Positions 9,412 through 18,620 of a stretch of DNA of 64,000 bases are shown here, piece by piece. The DNA comes from Tardiphaga robiniae (GTDB lineage Bacteria; Pseudomonadota; Alphaproteobacteria; Rhizobiales; Xanthobacteraceae): NCBI RefSeq assembly GCF_001618955.1, contig NZ_LVYV01000055.1, positions 124,001 through 188,000 of the forward strand. Reading direction: 5' to 3'. A model generated the notes under the pieces. It saw only the letters and a program-made list of their open reading frames with translations. It ran no database searches and had not been told where the DNA came from. Every line of letters starts with the position of its first letter. Positions within the stretch are counted from its first letter, which is position 1. Position numbers and translations under genes: made by a program.

Positions 9412-9681
9412 ATGCCAGTAGCCCGCCGCGTTCCCGCTTTTGTTTGTCTTGTGCTGTTGTCCTGCGGATTGAGCGGTTGCGGCTCGATCAGTTCATTCAT
9501 GGCCGGCGGCATGGCCGACCTGATCCCGGCATGGGCTGGTGGCCTGCCCGCTGATGCTCCGCCGCGTCCGGGCAGCCCGGAATACGATGCCTATATGAAG
9601 CAGCGCGAAAACGCGCAGCAGGGCGTTGGCCAGACCGGTCCCGATCCCACCACATCGCCTTCGGCAACCGCCGTTCACTGA
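9412..9681 (+). CDS. Small lipoprotein, 89 aa
   Basis: This is a short secreted lipoprotein of unknown role. After a few basic residues there is a hydrophobic core VCLVLLSCGLSGC ending in a lipobox LSGC, where the second Cys would be lipidated. The mature part is about 60 residues, Pro/Gly/Gln-rich, with PPRPGSPEYDAYMKQRENAQ, a composition typical of small envelope lipoproteins in this bacterial group. No paralogue or partner is evident nearby. It converges on purU across a hairpin that includes its stop codon. Confidence 0.75.
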   Translation: MPVARRVPAFVCLVLLSCGLSGCGSISSFMAGGMADLIPAWAGGLPADAPPRPGSPEYDAYMKQRENAQQGVGQTGPDPTTSPSATAVH

Positions 9682-9699
9682 CCCGCAGAGCGCGGGTCA
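9679..9699. terminator. Hairpin between convergent lipoprotein gene and purU
   Basis: The 8-bp inverted repeat TGACCCGC/GCGGGTCA with a 5-base loop AGAGC overlaps the stop codon of the lipoprotein gene and abuts the purU stop. Its position suggests a bidirectional terminator, but there is no T-tract. Confidence 0.5.
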
Positions 9700-10560
9700 T
9701 CAGTTCATGAAAACGACGGTCTTCTTGCCGTTGAGGATCACGCGGTCCTCGAGGTGATAGCGCATGGCGCGCGCCAGCACGCGACGCTCGATGTCGCGGC
9801 CCTTGGCCACCAGTTCTTCCGGCGTGTCGCGATGGCTAATGCGCTCGACGTCCTGATCGATGATCGGACCTTCGTCGAGATCGCTGGTCACGTAGTGCGC
9901 GGTGGCGCCGATCAGTTTGACGCCGCGCGCATGGGCCTGGTGATAGGGTCGCGCCCCCTTGAAGCCCGGCAGGAACGAGTGGTGGATGTTGATGCACTTG
10001 CCGGAGAGTTTAGCCGACATCTCGTCGGAGAGGATCTGCATGTAACGCGCCAGCACCACGAGTTCGGTCTCGGTCGTGCCAACCAGATCCCAGATCGCCT
10101 CTTCCTGCTCGCGCTTGGTCTCCTTGGTGATCGGCATGTGGTGGAACGGGATGTCGCCGAAATCGAGATCCTTGAAGGCTTCACGCGGATGGTTCGAGAC
10201 GATCGCGGTCGGGATCATATCGAGATCGCCGGTGCGCCAGCGATACAGGATATCGACGAGGCAGTGATCCGACTTCGACACCAGCAGCATGACGCGGCGA
10301 CGCGTCGCCCGGTCCCGCATCTGCCAGTCCATCTTGAAGCGCTCGGCGATGGCCCCGAAGCCGGTCTTCAGCGCCGCCAGCTCGACATTCACATCCGCGG
10401 CGTTGAATACGACGCGCATGAAGAAGTGGCCGGTCTCGACATCGTTGAACTGCTGGGCATCGAGAATGTTCTGGCCATTTTGGGCCAGGAAGGTCGATAC
10501 AGCGGACACGATGCCGGGCCGATCTGGACAGGACAGGGTCAGAACAAATTGATGAGACAT
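9700..10560 (-). CDS. purU: Formyltetrahydrofolate deformylase PurU
   Basis: PurU hydrolyses 10-formyl-THF to formate and THF, balancing one-carbon pools and supplying formate to purine synthesis. The N-terminal ~85 residues form an ACT domain ([20 protein letters not shown]). The C-terminal ~200 residues are a formyltransferase fold with the signature [20 protein letters not shown] followed by [20 protein letters not shown], which carry the expected Asn-His-Asp catalytic set. At 286 residues the length fits the family. I chose ATG 10560 (MSHQF), immediately before the ACT domain. ATG 10575 is also possible, and the longest frame to 10653 adds 31 residues not expected in PurU. It is divergent from the hemD-like gene. 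Confidence 0.93.
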   Translation of the reverse strand: MSHQFVLTLSCPDRPGIVSAVSTFLAQNGQNILDAQQFNDVETGHFFMRVVFNAADVNVELAALKTGFGAIAERFKMDWQMRDRATRRRVMLLVSKSDHCLVDILYRWRTGDLDMIPTAIVSNHPREAFKDLDFGDIPFHHMPITKETKREQEEAIWDLVGTTETELVVLARYMQILSDEMSAKLSGKCINIHHSFLPGFKGARPYHQAHARGVKLIGATAHYVTSDLDEGPIIDQDVERISHRDTPEELVAKGRDIERRVLARAMRYHLEDRVILNGKKTVVFMN

Positions 10561-10718
10561 GGCTTGAACGGACATGGGCGGGCTGATCTGCTTCAAGGGA
10601 ATTGAAAATCGAGGCCCTGCTCTATCATCCGAAGCAAGCTTGCGCCAATCCAATTGCGCGCTGCAATATGGACGTCATTGCCAGCGAATTAACGTGCGAA
10701 AACAGGCAGAAAACAGAG

Positions 10719-11555
10719 ATGGCTGACAAGCTCAACGGTTACCGCATCCTGATCCTGGAGACCCGCGAGGAAGCGCAATTCTCCCGCCTGCTGACCGAAC
10801 AGGGCGCCGATGTGCTGCAATGTCCGATGTTCACCATCGAAGACGCGCCGGATCCCGCCCCGGTCGAGGCCTGGATTCGCCGTTTCATTGCTAACCCATT
10901 CGACGACCTCGTTTTAATGACCGGCGAAGGGCTCCGCCGGATGATGAAAATCGTGCGTCACCGCGGCATCGAAAAAGAGTTCGTGGCGGCTGTCGGCAAA
11001 TCCCGCAAATTCGCACGCGGCCCGAAGCCCGGTCGCGCCTTGCGCGAGATCGGGCTTGAGGCCGATATCACCACCGAGAAGCCGACCTCCGAAGGCGTTG
11101 CCGAAATGCTGTCGCGGCTCGATCTCAAAGGTCACCGTCTCGGCCTGCAGCTCTATCCCGAGAAGGATCACAGCGTTCTGATATCAGCGATCACCTCCTG
11201 CGGCGCCGAGGTCGATACGGTGCTGCCTTACATCTACGACTCCAAGGCTGCTGAGACGAACATCCTCTCCGCCATCGATGAGATGGAAGCAGGCCGCGTC
11301 GATGCAATCGCGCTGACGAGTTCGGGTCAGGTGCGCCGTCTGGTCGATGCTGCGAAGGCGCATGACCGCGAGGATCAATTGCGCAATGCACTTGCGAAAA
11401 CACCGATCGCATCGGTTGGTCCCGTCGTGTCAGACGAGTTGAAATCGTACGGCCTCGAGGCCGACATCTATCCGGCCAATGATGCGTTCTTCATGAAGCC
11501 GCTGATCTCGGCGATGTCGATTGCGCTCGACAAGTCTGCAGCGCGCGCCGAATGA
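10719..11555 (+). CDS. Uroporphyrinogen-III synthase (HemD) family protein, 278 aa
   Basis: The family cyclises hydroxymethylbilane to uroporphyrinogen III. The pattern is that of the two-domain HemD fold: GYRILILETREEAQFSRLL at the start, a DDLVLMTGEGLRRM motif, then LYPEKDHSVLISAI, ADTVLPYIYDSK-like segments and DAIALTSSGQVRRLVDAA, ending in IASVGPVVSDELKSYGLEAD. These match the substrate-cleft loops of HemD proteins. ATG 10719 gives MADKLNGYRIL; the frame runs open upstream to 10602, overlapping the purU promoter. The gene is not beside hemC here, so whether it is the housekeeping hemD or a paralogue cannot be decided. Confidence 0.8.
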   Translation: MADKLNGYRILILETREEAQFSRLLTEQGADVLQCPMFTIEDAPDPAPVEAWIRRFIANPFDDLVLMTGEGLRRMMKIVRHRGIEKEFVAAVGKSRKFARGPKPGRALREIGLEADITTEKPTSEGVAEMLSRLDLKGHRLGLQLYPEKDHSVLISAITSCGAEVDTVLPYIYDSKAAETNILSAIDEMEAGRVDAIALTSSGQVRRLVDAAKAHDREDQLRNALAKTPIASVGPVVSDELKSYGLEADIYPANDAFFMKPLISAMSIALDKSAARAE

Positions 11556-11616
11556 CTTGACGCCCGCACACATCTCGACATGATGCCCCGACACATAAAA
11601 AAATGATCGGGCGGAA

Positions 11617-14061
11617 ATGCCAAACTTGCCATTATCGGATTTGCGTGTCGCGGAAATCGGTTCCGGCGATACGCTGGATTACTGCGGCAAACTGTTTTCC
11701 GATTTCGGCGCTGAGGTCATCAAGATCGAACCGCCGGGCGGCGATCCCGCGCGGCACTATCCGCCGCTGGTCGATGCCGGTAATGGCCGCCGCGAGAGCG
11801 GATATTTCGCCTGGCTGAATACCAACAAGCGCAGTGTCATTGCCGATCTCGACAAGTCCGACGATGTCGCGCGTGTCCGCGCATTGCTTGCGACATGCGA
11901 CCTGCTGATCGACGCGCGCGCGCCGTCGGAGATTCCGAACTCACTCCTGACGCATGATGATCTGCGCAAGGAGCAACCCGGCCTCGCGATCACCGCGATC
12001 TCGTGGTTCGGCGAACACGGCCTCTACAGCAATTATCAGACGACGGACTCCGTTTGTCGCAGTCTCTCGGGCAGCGTGAAGCTGGTCGGTGCGCAGGAAG
12101 GCCCGCCGGTGCTGCCGCGCGACGGCCAAATCGCCGTCATGGCCGGCCTCACCGCGTTCATTCCGACGCTGGCCAGCCTGTATGATCGCGCCAACGGCGC
12201 ACGACGCTTTGCCGTTAGCGCGCATGAGGCGATGCTGCAGATCAGCGAGTTCGACACAGGACTCGCGCTGGAAGTCGGCTTCACACGGCCCCGCATGGCC
12301 ATCAATCGCTTCGGCCGCGGCTATCCCGTCGGCAATTTCCCGACCAAAGACGGCTGGCTCGGCATTACTGTCGTGACACCGGCGCAATGGGCTGCGTTCT
12401 GCGTGTTGCTTGGCCTTCCCGAACTGGAGACAGAGCCGCAGTTCAACGACGGCCTCGCGCGCACCAACAATTCCAAGGCGCTGTTCGATATCTTCCAGCC
12501 CATCCTGATGCACAAGAGCGCACAGGAATGGTTCGAAATGGGCATCGAGCTACGCCTTCCGCTCGCGGTCGTGCCGGACATGGAGACGCTGCTGAAGCAG
12601 CAATACTATCGCGACCGCGGCGCCTTCGCGAAAGTCGAGATTGGAACGGCATCATTTGATGCACCGGTGCTGCCGCAAACACTTACGGGCTCTCGGCCGA
12701 AGCCGAACGGCCGCGCGCCATTTGCAGGCGATGACACAATCGACGCCCTGCCCGCGCATCAGCGCGTAGCGACGAGACAAGCAACGCCGGATGATCCGCA
12801 GCCGCTGAAGGGGCTACGCATTATCGATCTCACCATGGGCTGGGCCGGGCCATCGGCGACGCGGCAGATGGGCGATCTCGGCGCCGACATCATCAAGGTG
12901 GAGTCGTGCCAGTATCCCGACTGGTTTCGCGGCACCGATCCACGCGGCCCGTATTTTCCGGAACGCACCTACGAGAAGATCTACTGGTTTCAGCAGATGA
13001 ACCGCAACAAGCGCGGCATTACGCTGGATCTCACCAATCCGCGCGGCAAGGAGCTGCTGAAACAGTTGATCGCCGGCGCGGATGCTGTGATCGACAACTA
13101 TGCCGCCGACGTGCTGCCGCGCATGGGCCTTGATGCTGCAGCCATGCACAAGATCAATCCGCGTCTCGTGGTGGTGACGATGCCCGCCTTCGGCATGACC
13201 GGTCCATGGAGCGGCGTGCGCGCCTATGGCTCGACGCTGGAGCAGGCGTCAGGCCTGCCATCTGTCACCGGCCGCGAAGGCGATCCACCGACCATGCTGC
13301 ATGCCGCGCTCGGCGATCCCTTCGGCGGCGTCAGTGCTGCGGCGGCATTGATGCTCGGCTTCATGCATCAGAAGAATACCGGCCTCGGCCAGCACATCGA
13401 TCTCAGTGCGACGGAAGCCCTGCTGCCTCTTGTCGCACCCTCTGTCATCGAGCAATCCGCCACCGGAAAATCCGGCCCGCGCATTGGCAACCGGCATCCG
13501 CGCTTCGTGCCGAACGGTTGCTTTCCCTGTCTTGGCGAAGATCAGTGGATCACCATTGCCGTGCGCAGCGACGACGAATGGCGGGCGCTGTGCAAGGTCA
13601 TGCATCGTGCGGACCTGGCCGATGACGCCGCACTCGCCACAGCCGAAGGCCGCCGCGCCGAGGAAGACCGCATCGAAGTTGCGATCCGGCACTGGACGAC
13701 GACCGTGCGGCCGGATCTTGCCATGGTGACGCTGCAGGACGCCGGCGTGCCCGCCGGTACTGCGCGACTGCCGCTGGATCTGGCCGGCGATCCGCATCTG
13801 CTCGCAGTCGGCCACTGGCAGCCTGTGACGAAGGTCTTCATGGGCCCTCACCTGCTGCCCTCCGTTGCCTATCGCGAAGGCAGTGCCAAACTGCCCTACC
13901 CGATCACCCGGCTGGCGCCGACGCTCGGCCAGCACAATGACGAAGTCCTGCGCGATATCCTAGGTTTGGGCGCAGCGGACATCGACCAATTGCGTGCCAC
14001 GGAAATCATTGGCGACACTGCGATATCCAAGAAAGCGAAGGCCGCGCCTACGACCAAGTGA
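11617..14061 (+). CDS. Fused two-domain family III (CaiB/BaiF) CoA-transferase, 814 aa
   Basis: Family III CoA-transferases move CoA between acyl groups through an Asp-bound intermediate. Here two CaiB/BaiF domains of ~400 residues are fused. Domain 1 starts LRVAEIGSGDTLDYCGKLFS and domain 2 starts LKGLRIIDLTMGWAGPSATR. Domain 2 keeps the expected catalytic Asp (D567 in LHAALGDPFGGVSAAAAL). In domain 1 the equivalent position in DGQIAVMAGLTAF is Ala173, so only the C-terminal half seems catalytic. ATG 11617 follows a GGGCGGAA ribosome site. It ends 128 bp before the substrate-binding protein gene of the first ABC operon and probably belongs to the same catabolic unit, activating the imported acid. 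The acyl substrate is unknown. Confidence 0.88.
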   Translation: MPNLPLSDLRVAEIGSGDTLDYCGKLFSDFGAEVIKIEPPGGDPARHYPPLVDAGNGRRESGYFAWLNTNKRSVIADLDKSDDVARVRALLATCDLLIDARAPSEIPNSLLTHDDLRKEQPGLAITAISWFGEHGLYSNYQTTDSVCRSLSGSVKLVGAQEGPPVLPRDGQIAVMAGLTAFIPTLASLYDRANGARRFAVSAHEAMLQISEFDTGLALEVGFTRPRMAINRFGRGYPVGNFPTKDGWLGITVVTPAQWAAFCVLLGLPELETEPQFNDGLARTNNSKALFDIFQPILMHKSAQEWFEMGIELRLPLAVVPDMETLLKQQYYRDRGAFAKVEIGTASFDAPVLPQTLTGSRPKPNGRAPFAGDDTIDALPAHQRVATRQATPDDPQPLKGLRIIDLTMGWAGPSATRQMGDLGADIIKVESCQYPDWFRGTDPRGPYFPERTYEKIYWFQQMNRNKRGITLDLTNPRGKELLKQLIAGADAVIDNYAADVLPRMGLDAAAMHKINPRLVVVTMPAFGMTGPWSGVRAYGSTLEQASGLPSVTGREGDPPTMLHAALGDPFGGVSAAAALMLGFMHQKNTGLGQHIDLSATEALLPLVAPSVIEQSATGKSGPRIGNRHPRFVPNGCFPCLGEDQWITIAVRSDDEWRALCKVMHRADLADDAALATAEGRRAEEDRIEVAIRHWTTTVRPDLAMVTLQDAGVPAGTARLPLDLAGDPHLLAVGHWQPVTKVFMGPHLLPSVAYREGSAKLPYPITRLAPTLGQHNDEVLRDILGLGAADIDQLRATEIIGDTAISKKAKAAPTTK

Positions 14062-14189
14062 GGCTGCAAGTGAGGCTTGCAGCTTCAGCGGCCATGGCTC
14101 ACACTCCCGGGATAAGGCCAGCGACGGATGGATCAAAAGATTCGGCGTCGCGACAACGGCCAGCACAAATGCTTCCAGGGAGAAACACC

Positions 14190-15431
14190 ATGCGCAAACT
14201 AGCCCTCATTGCGTCCATTGCGTCCATTGCGCTGCCGATGCTCGGCGGCGCAGCGATGGCGCAGGAGACCGTGAAGATCGGTTATATCGATCCACTGTCC
14301 GGCGGCGGCGCCAGCGTCGGCGAAGTCGGCCTCAAGACCTTCCAGTTTCTCGCAGACGAGCTGAACGCCAAGGGCGGCATTCTCGGCAAGAAGGTCGAGA
14401 TCGTCCCCCTCGACAACAAGACCAATCCGCAAGAGAGCCTGATCCAGGCGCAGAAGGCGATCGATGGCGGCATTCGCTACATCACCCAGGGCAACGGCTC
14501 GTCGGTCGCCGGTGCGCTGTCGGATTTCGTCACCAAGTTCAACGACCGCAATCCCGGCAAGGAAGTCCTGTACTTCAACTATGCCGCCGTCGATCCGGTT
14601 CTGACCAACGAGAAATGCAGCTTCTGGCATTTCCGCTGGGATGCCAATTCAGACATCAAGATGGAAGCGCTCACCAACTACATCAAGACCGTGCCTGCGG
14701 TGAAGAACGTCTACCTGATCAATCAGGACTACTCGTTCGGTCAGTCGGTGCGCACCCAGGCGCGCGCCATGCTCGGCACCAAGCGGCCGGACGTCAAGAT
14801 CGTCGGCGACGAGCTGCATCCGCTGCTCAAGATCACCGACTTCGCGCCCTACATTGCGAAGATCAAGGCCTCCGGCGCCGACAGCGTCATCACAGGCAAC
14901 TGGGGTCAGGATTTCGCGCTGCTGCTGAAGGCTGCAGCTGACGCGGGCCTCAAGGTGAGCTGGTTCACCTATTATGCCGGCGGCACCGGTGGCCCGACCG
15001 CGATCAAGCAGGCCGGCCTGAACCATCAGGTGTTCCAGATCGCCGAAGGCATTCCGAATCTCGGCCATGCCTCGGCCGACGTATTCGAAAAGGCACTGCG
15101 CGCGAAATATGACTTCAGCCTGTTCTATCCGCGCGCCGTGAACGAGATGCGCATGTTCGCCGCGGCCGCCGAAAAGGCCAAGTCGCTGGATCCGGTGAAG
15201 GTCGCCGCAGCCCTCGAAGGCATGGAGTTCGAGGTGTTCGACGGCGGCAAGGGCAACATGCGCAAGGACGACCATCAGTTCTTCCAGCCGATGTATATCG
15301 CCTCGTTCGGCGAACGCACCGACAAGGAGCCGTTCGACGAGGAAAAGACCGGCTGGGGCTGGAAGCTCGCCGCCAAGATCGACACGCCGCAGACGGTGCT
15401 GCCGACCACTTGCAAGATGGAACGGCCGTAA
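14190..15431 (+). CDS. Branched-chain-type ABC importer substrate-binding protein, 413 aa
   Basis: This is a periplasmic type I binding protein of the LivK/UrtA class. Signal peptide: MRKLALIASIASIALPMLGG with cleavage after AMA, then QETVKIGYIDPLSGGGASVG, the typical first strand and loop of the fold. The mature protein has the usual two-lobe pattern with SFGQSVRTQARAMLG in the hinge region. ATG 14190 follows a good AGGGAG site; the frame extends upstream to 14058 but that extension precedes the signal peptide and is rejected. It heads a LivKHMGF-order operon (14190-19315). The ligand cannot be read from sequence. The neighbouring CoA-transferase suggests an organic acid rather than an amino acid. 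Confidence 0.92.
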   Translation: MRKLALIASIASIALPMLGGAAMAQETVKIGYIDPLSGGGASVGEVGLKTFQFLADELNAKGGILGKKVEIVPLDNKTNPQESLIQAQKAIDGGIRYITQGNGSSVAGALSDFVTKFNDRNPGKEVLYFNYAAVDPVLTNEKCSFWHFRWDANSDIKMEALTNYIKTVPAVKNVYLINQDYSFGQSVRTQARAMLGTKRPDVKIVGDELHPLLKITDFAPYIAKIKASGADSVITGNWGQDFALLLKAAADAGLKVSWFTYYAGGTGGPTAIKQAGLNHQVFQIAEGIPNLGHASADVFEKALRAKYDFSLFYPRAVNEMRMFAAAAEKAKSLDPVKVAAALEGMEFEVFDGGKGNMRKDDHQFFQPMYIASFGERTDKEPFDEEKTGWGWKLAAKIDTPQTVLPTTCKMERP

Positions 15432-15480
15432 ACGTCGAAGGGCGCTGCGACAGCCGTGCGACGGAGCCAACCACAAACTC

Positions 15481-15570
15481 CGTCATGCCCGGGCTTGACC
15501 CGAGCATCCACGCCTTGCGCCAGCCAAGAAAAGACGTGGATGGCCGGGACAGGCCCGGCCATAACGGCGT
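15481..15570. repeat. Palindromic intergenic element inside the first liv operon
   Basis: The left arm CGTCATGCCCGGGCTTGACC and the right arm GGACAGGCCCGGCCATAACG form a long imperfect inverted repeat, with an inner pair AGCATCCACG/CGTGGATGG. Elements with these arms are frequent between genes in Bradyrhizobium and Rhodopseudomonas (general knowledge). Here it separates the binding-protein gene from livH and may stabilise the upstream mRNA so that more binding protein than permease is made. A T8 run follows at about 15571, so partial termination is also possible. Confidence 0.75.
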
Positions 15571-15616
15571 TTTTTTTCTATTCCCATTCGCGACCAGTTA
15601 GACACCGAGGTCATTC

Positions 15617-16564
15617 GTGCTTGAACTGATCGTCATCTCCACGCTCAACGGCGTTCTGTACGGCATGCTGCTGTTCCTGATGGCCTCAGGCCTGACGGTG
15701 ATCTTCAGCATGCTTGGCGTGCTGAACTTCGCCCATGCCAGTTTCTATATGCTCGGCGCATTCTTCGGCTTCCAGATCAGCCGCTGGTTCGGCTTCTGGC
15801 CGGCGCTGATCCTCGCGCCGCTGCTGGCCGGCGCGCTCGGCGCCGCTGTCGAACGCTACGGCCTGCGTCATGTTCACAAGAACGGCCACGTCGCCGAGCT
15901 GCTGTTCACCTTCGGGCTTGCTTTCGCCATCGAGGAGATCGTGCAGATTATCTGGGGCAAGAGCCCGGTCGATTTCCGCGTACCGCCGCTGCTCGACTTC
16001 CCGGCCTTCACGCTGTTCTCCACCAACTACCCGGCCTTCAAGATCTTCATGCTGGTCGTCTCCATCGTGATCTTCATCGGATTATTGGTGGTGCTGAAGC
16101 GCACGCGCATCGGCCTGATCGTACAGGCCGCGCTGACCCATCCGCATATGGTCGGCCATCTCGGACACAATGTCGGGCGCATCTTCATGCTGGTGTTCGG
16201 CGTCGGTACCGCGCTGGCCGCCGTGGCCGGCGTGATCGCAGGCCCGGCGCTGGTCACGCAATCCAACATGGCCGGCCTGCTTGGCCCGATCCTGTTCGTC
16301 GTCGTGGTCGTCGGCGGCCTCGGCTCGCTGCCCGGTGCCTTCATTGCCTCATTGCTGATCGGCCTCGTGCAGACCTTCGCCGTATCGATGAACGGCTCGC
16401 TGGCCGGCGCCTTCGGCCCGCTCAGCCCCGACTATGCCGCCACCTGGCTGTCCGACATCTGGAACGTCACCGTCGCCCAGATCGCGCCGATCATGCCCTA
16501 TCTGCTGCTGGTGCTGATCCTGATCTTCCGCCCGATGGGCCTGCTGGGAACACGCGACACATGA
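15617..16564 (+). CDS. livH: ABC importer inner-membrane permease, LivH type
   Basis: This is one of the two membrane subunits of the first Liv-type importer. The 315-residue protein is almost entirely hydrophobic segments. It opens LNGVLYGMLLFLMASGLTVI and has NFAHASFYMLGAFFGFQI, the conserved LivH signature, with a permease-type GGLGSLPGAFIASLLIGLVQ near the C-terminus. Translation starts at GTG 15617; no ATG lies closer to the conserved N-terminus. It overlaps livM by 4 bp (ATGA), showing translational coupling. The symbol is used at family level only. Confidence 0.92.
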   Translation: MLELIVISTLNGVLYGMLLFLMASGLTVIFSMLGVLNFAHASFYMLGAFFGFQISRWFGFWPALILAPLLAGALGAAVERYGLRHVHKNGHVAELLFTFGLAFAIEEIVQIIWGKSPVDFRVPPLLDFPAFTLFSTNYPAFKIFMLVVSIVIFIGLLVVLKRTRIGLIVQAALTHPHMVGHLGHNVGRIFMLVFGVGTALAAVAGVIAGPALVTQSNMAGLLGPILFVVVVVGGLGSLPGAFIASLLIGLVQTFAVSMNGSLAGAFGPLSPDYAATWLSDIWNVTVAQIAPIMPYLLLVLILIFRPMGLLGTRDT

Positions 16565-17874
16565 GCGACGCCACCGCCAAAATTCCGGCAACCATCGCCC
16601 CGCCCCGCCCCGCCGCGTCCGACCGGCTGAAATTCTACGGCATCTGGATCGGCGCCGCGCTGGCGCTGCTGGTGCTGCCGAAACTGTTTTCATCGGGCGG
16701 ATCGCTGACCACTTTCAGCCTGATCGGCATTTCGATCATCTTCTCGCTGTCCTACAATATCCTGCTCGGCCAGACCGGCATGCTGTCCTTCGGCCATGCC
16801 GTCTATTACGGCCTCGGCGGCTTCCTCGCGATCCACGCCATCAACATCATCGCCAAAAACAAGTTTGCGATCCCGCTACCACTCGTTCCGCTGGTCGGCG
16901 GCGCGGCTGGCCTCGTCTTCGCCATGCTGCTCGGCTGGGTGTCGACGCGGCGCTCCGGTACGGCCTTTGCGATGATCTCGCTCGGTGTCGCAGAACTCGT
17001 CGCATCCTCGGCGCTGATCTTGCGCACCTTCTTCGGCGGTGAAGCCGGCGTCTCCGCCAACCGCACCAAGGTGCTGCGTCTGTTCGACTGGAGTTTCGGC
17101 CCGCAGATCCAGATCTACTATCTCGTGGCGGCCTGGACGCTGATTGCCGTCATCGCGATGTACGCGCTCACCCGCACGCCGCTCGGGCGCATGTGCAACG
17201 CAGTCCGCGACAATCCCGAGCGCGTGCAGTTCGTCGGCTACGATCCGCACATCATCCGTTATATCGCCTTCTGTTTCTCCGGCCTGTTCGCCGGCATCGC
17301 AGGTGCATTGGCCGCCATCAATTTCGAGATCGCCAATTCGGCCTATCTCGGCGCCGTGCAATCGGGCACCGTGTTGTTCGCCACCTATATCGGCGGCGTC
17401 GGCTTCTTTATCGGCCCGATCGTCGGCGCGATCTTCGTCACGCTGCTGTCGCTCGGCCTGTCCGATCTCACGCAGGTCTGGCAGCTCTATTTCGGCCTGA
17501 TCTTCATCGCCGTGGTGATGTTCGCGCCCGGCGGCATCACCGGACTGCTGATGATGCACCGACCGCTGCTGAAAGGCGGCACGCTCAGCCGCGTGCTGCC
17601 GAGCTATCTCGTCGCCTTCGTACCAACGCTGGCGATGATCACCGGCCTGATGCTGGCGATCGAGACCACCGTCCACTTCACCGTCAATCCCGGCGAGGAT
17701 TCACACATCAAGGCCTTCGGCATTCCGTTCGATGCGGCAAACCCTGCGATCTGGGCCGTTGCCGCCGTGCTACTGATCGGCGGCTTTCTGATTGCGCGCA
17801 AGACATGGGCGCGCGTCGCCGGCAGTTGGGACGATGCCCTGACCGCCGCACGCGAGAAGGGAGTGGCCGCATGA
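16561..17874 (+). CDS. livM: ABC importer inner-membrane permease, LivM type, with C-terminal extension
   Basis: This is the second membrane subunit. Typical LivM features are YNILLGQTGMLSFGHAVYYG, GFLAIHAINI and GGVGFFIGPIVGAIFVTLLS. At 437 residues it is ~80-100 longer than ordinary LivM. The extra C-terminal part after LLMMHRPLLKGG contains two further hydrophobic segments (SYLVAFVPTLAMITGLMLAI and AIWAVAAVLLIGGFLIA). The extension is unusual against the second LivM in this window (357 residues) and its role is unknown. It overlaps both neighbours by 4 bp. Confidence 0.92.
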   Translation: MSDATAKIPATIAPPRPAASDRLKFYGIWIGAALALLVLPKLFSSGGSLTTFSLIGISIIFSLSYNILLGQTGMLSFGHAVYYGLGGFLAIHAINIIAKNKFAIPLPLVPLVGGAAGLVFAMLLGWVSTRRSGTAFAMISLGVAELVASSALILRTFFGGEAGVSANRTKVLRLFDWSFGPQIQIYYLVAAWTLIAVIAMYALTRTPLGRMCNAVRDNPERVQFVGYDPHIIRYIAFCFSGLFAGIAGALAAINFEIANSAYLGAVQSGTVLFATYIGGVGFFIGPIVGAIFVTLLSLGLSDLTQVWQLYFGLIFIAVVMFAPGGITGLLMMHRPLLKGGTLSRVLPSYLVAFVPTLAMITGLMLAIETTVHFTVNPGEDSHIKAFGIPFDAANPAIWAVAAVLLIGGFLIARKTWARVAGSWDDALTAAREKGVAA

Positions 17875-18620
17875 GCACCGCCATTGAACTGCGCGGCGTC
17901 GAAAAGACCTTCGGCATCACCTCCGTGATCCGCAACGTCAACCTGACGGTCGCGCAAGGCGAACGCCATGCGCTGATCGGTCCCAACGGCGCCGGCAAGT
18001 CGACGCTGTTCAATCTCATCAGCGGCTACATGAAGCCGTCAGTCGGCAGCATCCTGCTGCGCGATCAGGTGATCTCCGGCCTGCCGCCGTTCCAGATCAA
18101 TCGCCGCGGATTGTCGCGCTCGTTCCAGGTCACCAACGTGTTCGCCAAGATGAGCGTATGGGAGAACCTGCGCTGCGCTGTGCTGTGGGCCACCGGCCAT
18201 CGTTACGCGTTCTGGAAGAATATCGACAACCTGCCCGAGGTGCGCGACCGCACTGCGCAGATTCTGCAGGATATCAACCTCGTATCGCGCCGCGACGTGC
18301 CCGCGGGTCTTTTGACCTATGCCGAACAGCGCGCGCTCGAAATCGGCATTACCATTGCGGGCGGCGCCGATGTCATCCTGCTGGACGAGCCCACGGCCGG
18401 CATGAGTCACGCCGAAACCGAGCGTGCCGTGGCACTGATCCGGCGGCTGACCGAGGGGCGCACGCTGCTGATCGTCGAGCACGACATGAGCGTGGTGTTC
18501 GGCCTCGCCGACCGCATCTCGGTTCTGGTCTACGGCCAGATCATCGCCTCGGGCACGCCGGAGGAAATCCGCGGCAATCCCAAGGTCAAGGAAGCCTATC
18601 TCGGCGAGGAAGTGGCGTGA
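17871..18620 (+). CDS. livG: ABC importer ATPase, LivG type
   Basis: This is a 249-residue nucleotide-binding subunit. Walker A GPNGAGKST, Walker B VILLDEPTAGM and the H-loop IVEHDMSVVFGLADRISVL are intact. The signature motif is the relaxed LivG form (LLTYAEQRALEIG). A much longer open frame runs upstream from 17193 in this phase, but the true start is ATG 17871, overlapping the livM stop and beginning MSTAIELRGVEKTFG just before the first beta-strand. It shares one base (18620) with livF. With LivF it should form the ATPase pair of the importer. Confidence 0.93.
   Translation: MSTAIELRGVEKTFGITSVIRNVNLTVAQGERHALIGPNGAGKSTLFNLISGYMKPSVGSILLRDQVISGLPPFQINRRGLSRSFQVTNVFAKMSVWENLRCAVLWATGHRYAFWKNIDNLPEVRDRTAQILQDINLVSRRDVPAGLLTYAEQRALEIGITIAGGADVILLDEPTAGMSHAETERAVALIRRLTEGRTLLIVEHDMSVVFGLADRISVLVYGQIIASGTPEEIRGNPKVKEAYLGEEVA

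Noticed and set aside
14058-14189. 44-codon upstream extension of the first substrate-binding protein
   Set aside because: It precedes a clear signal peptide at 14190 that has its own AGGGAG site.
17193-17870. Upstream extension of the livG frame inside livM
   Set aside because: Arg/His-rich out-of-frame translation of livM; the real start at 17871 overlaps the livM stop and matches the family N-terminus.
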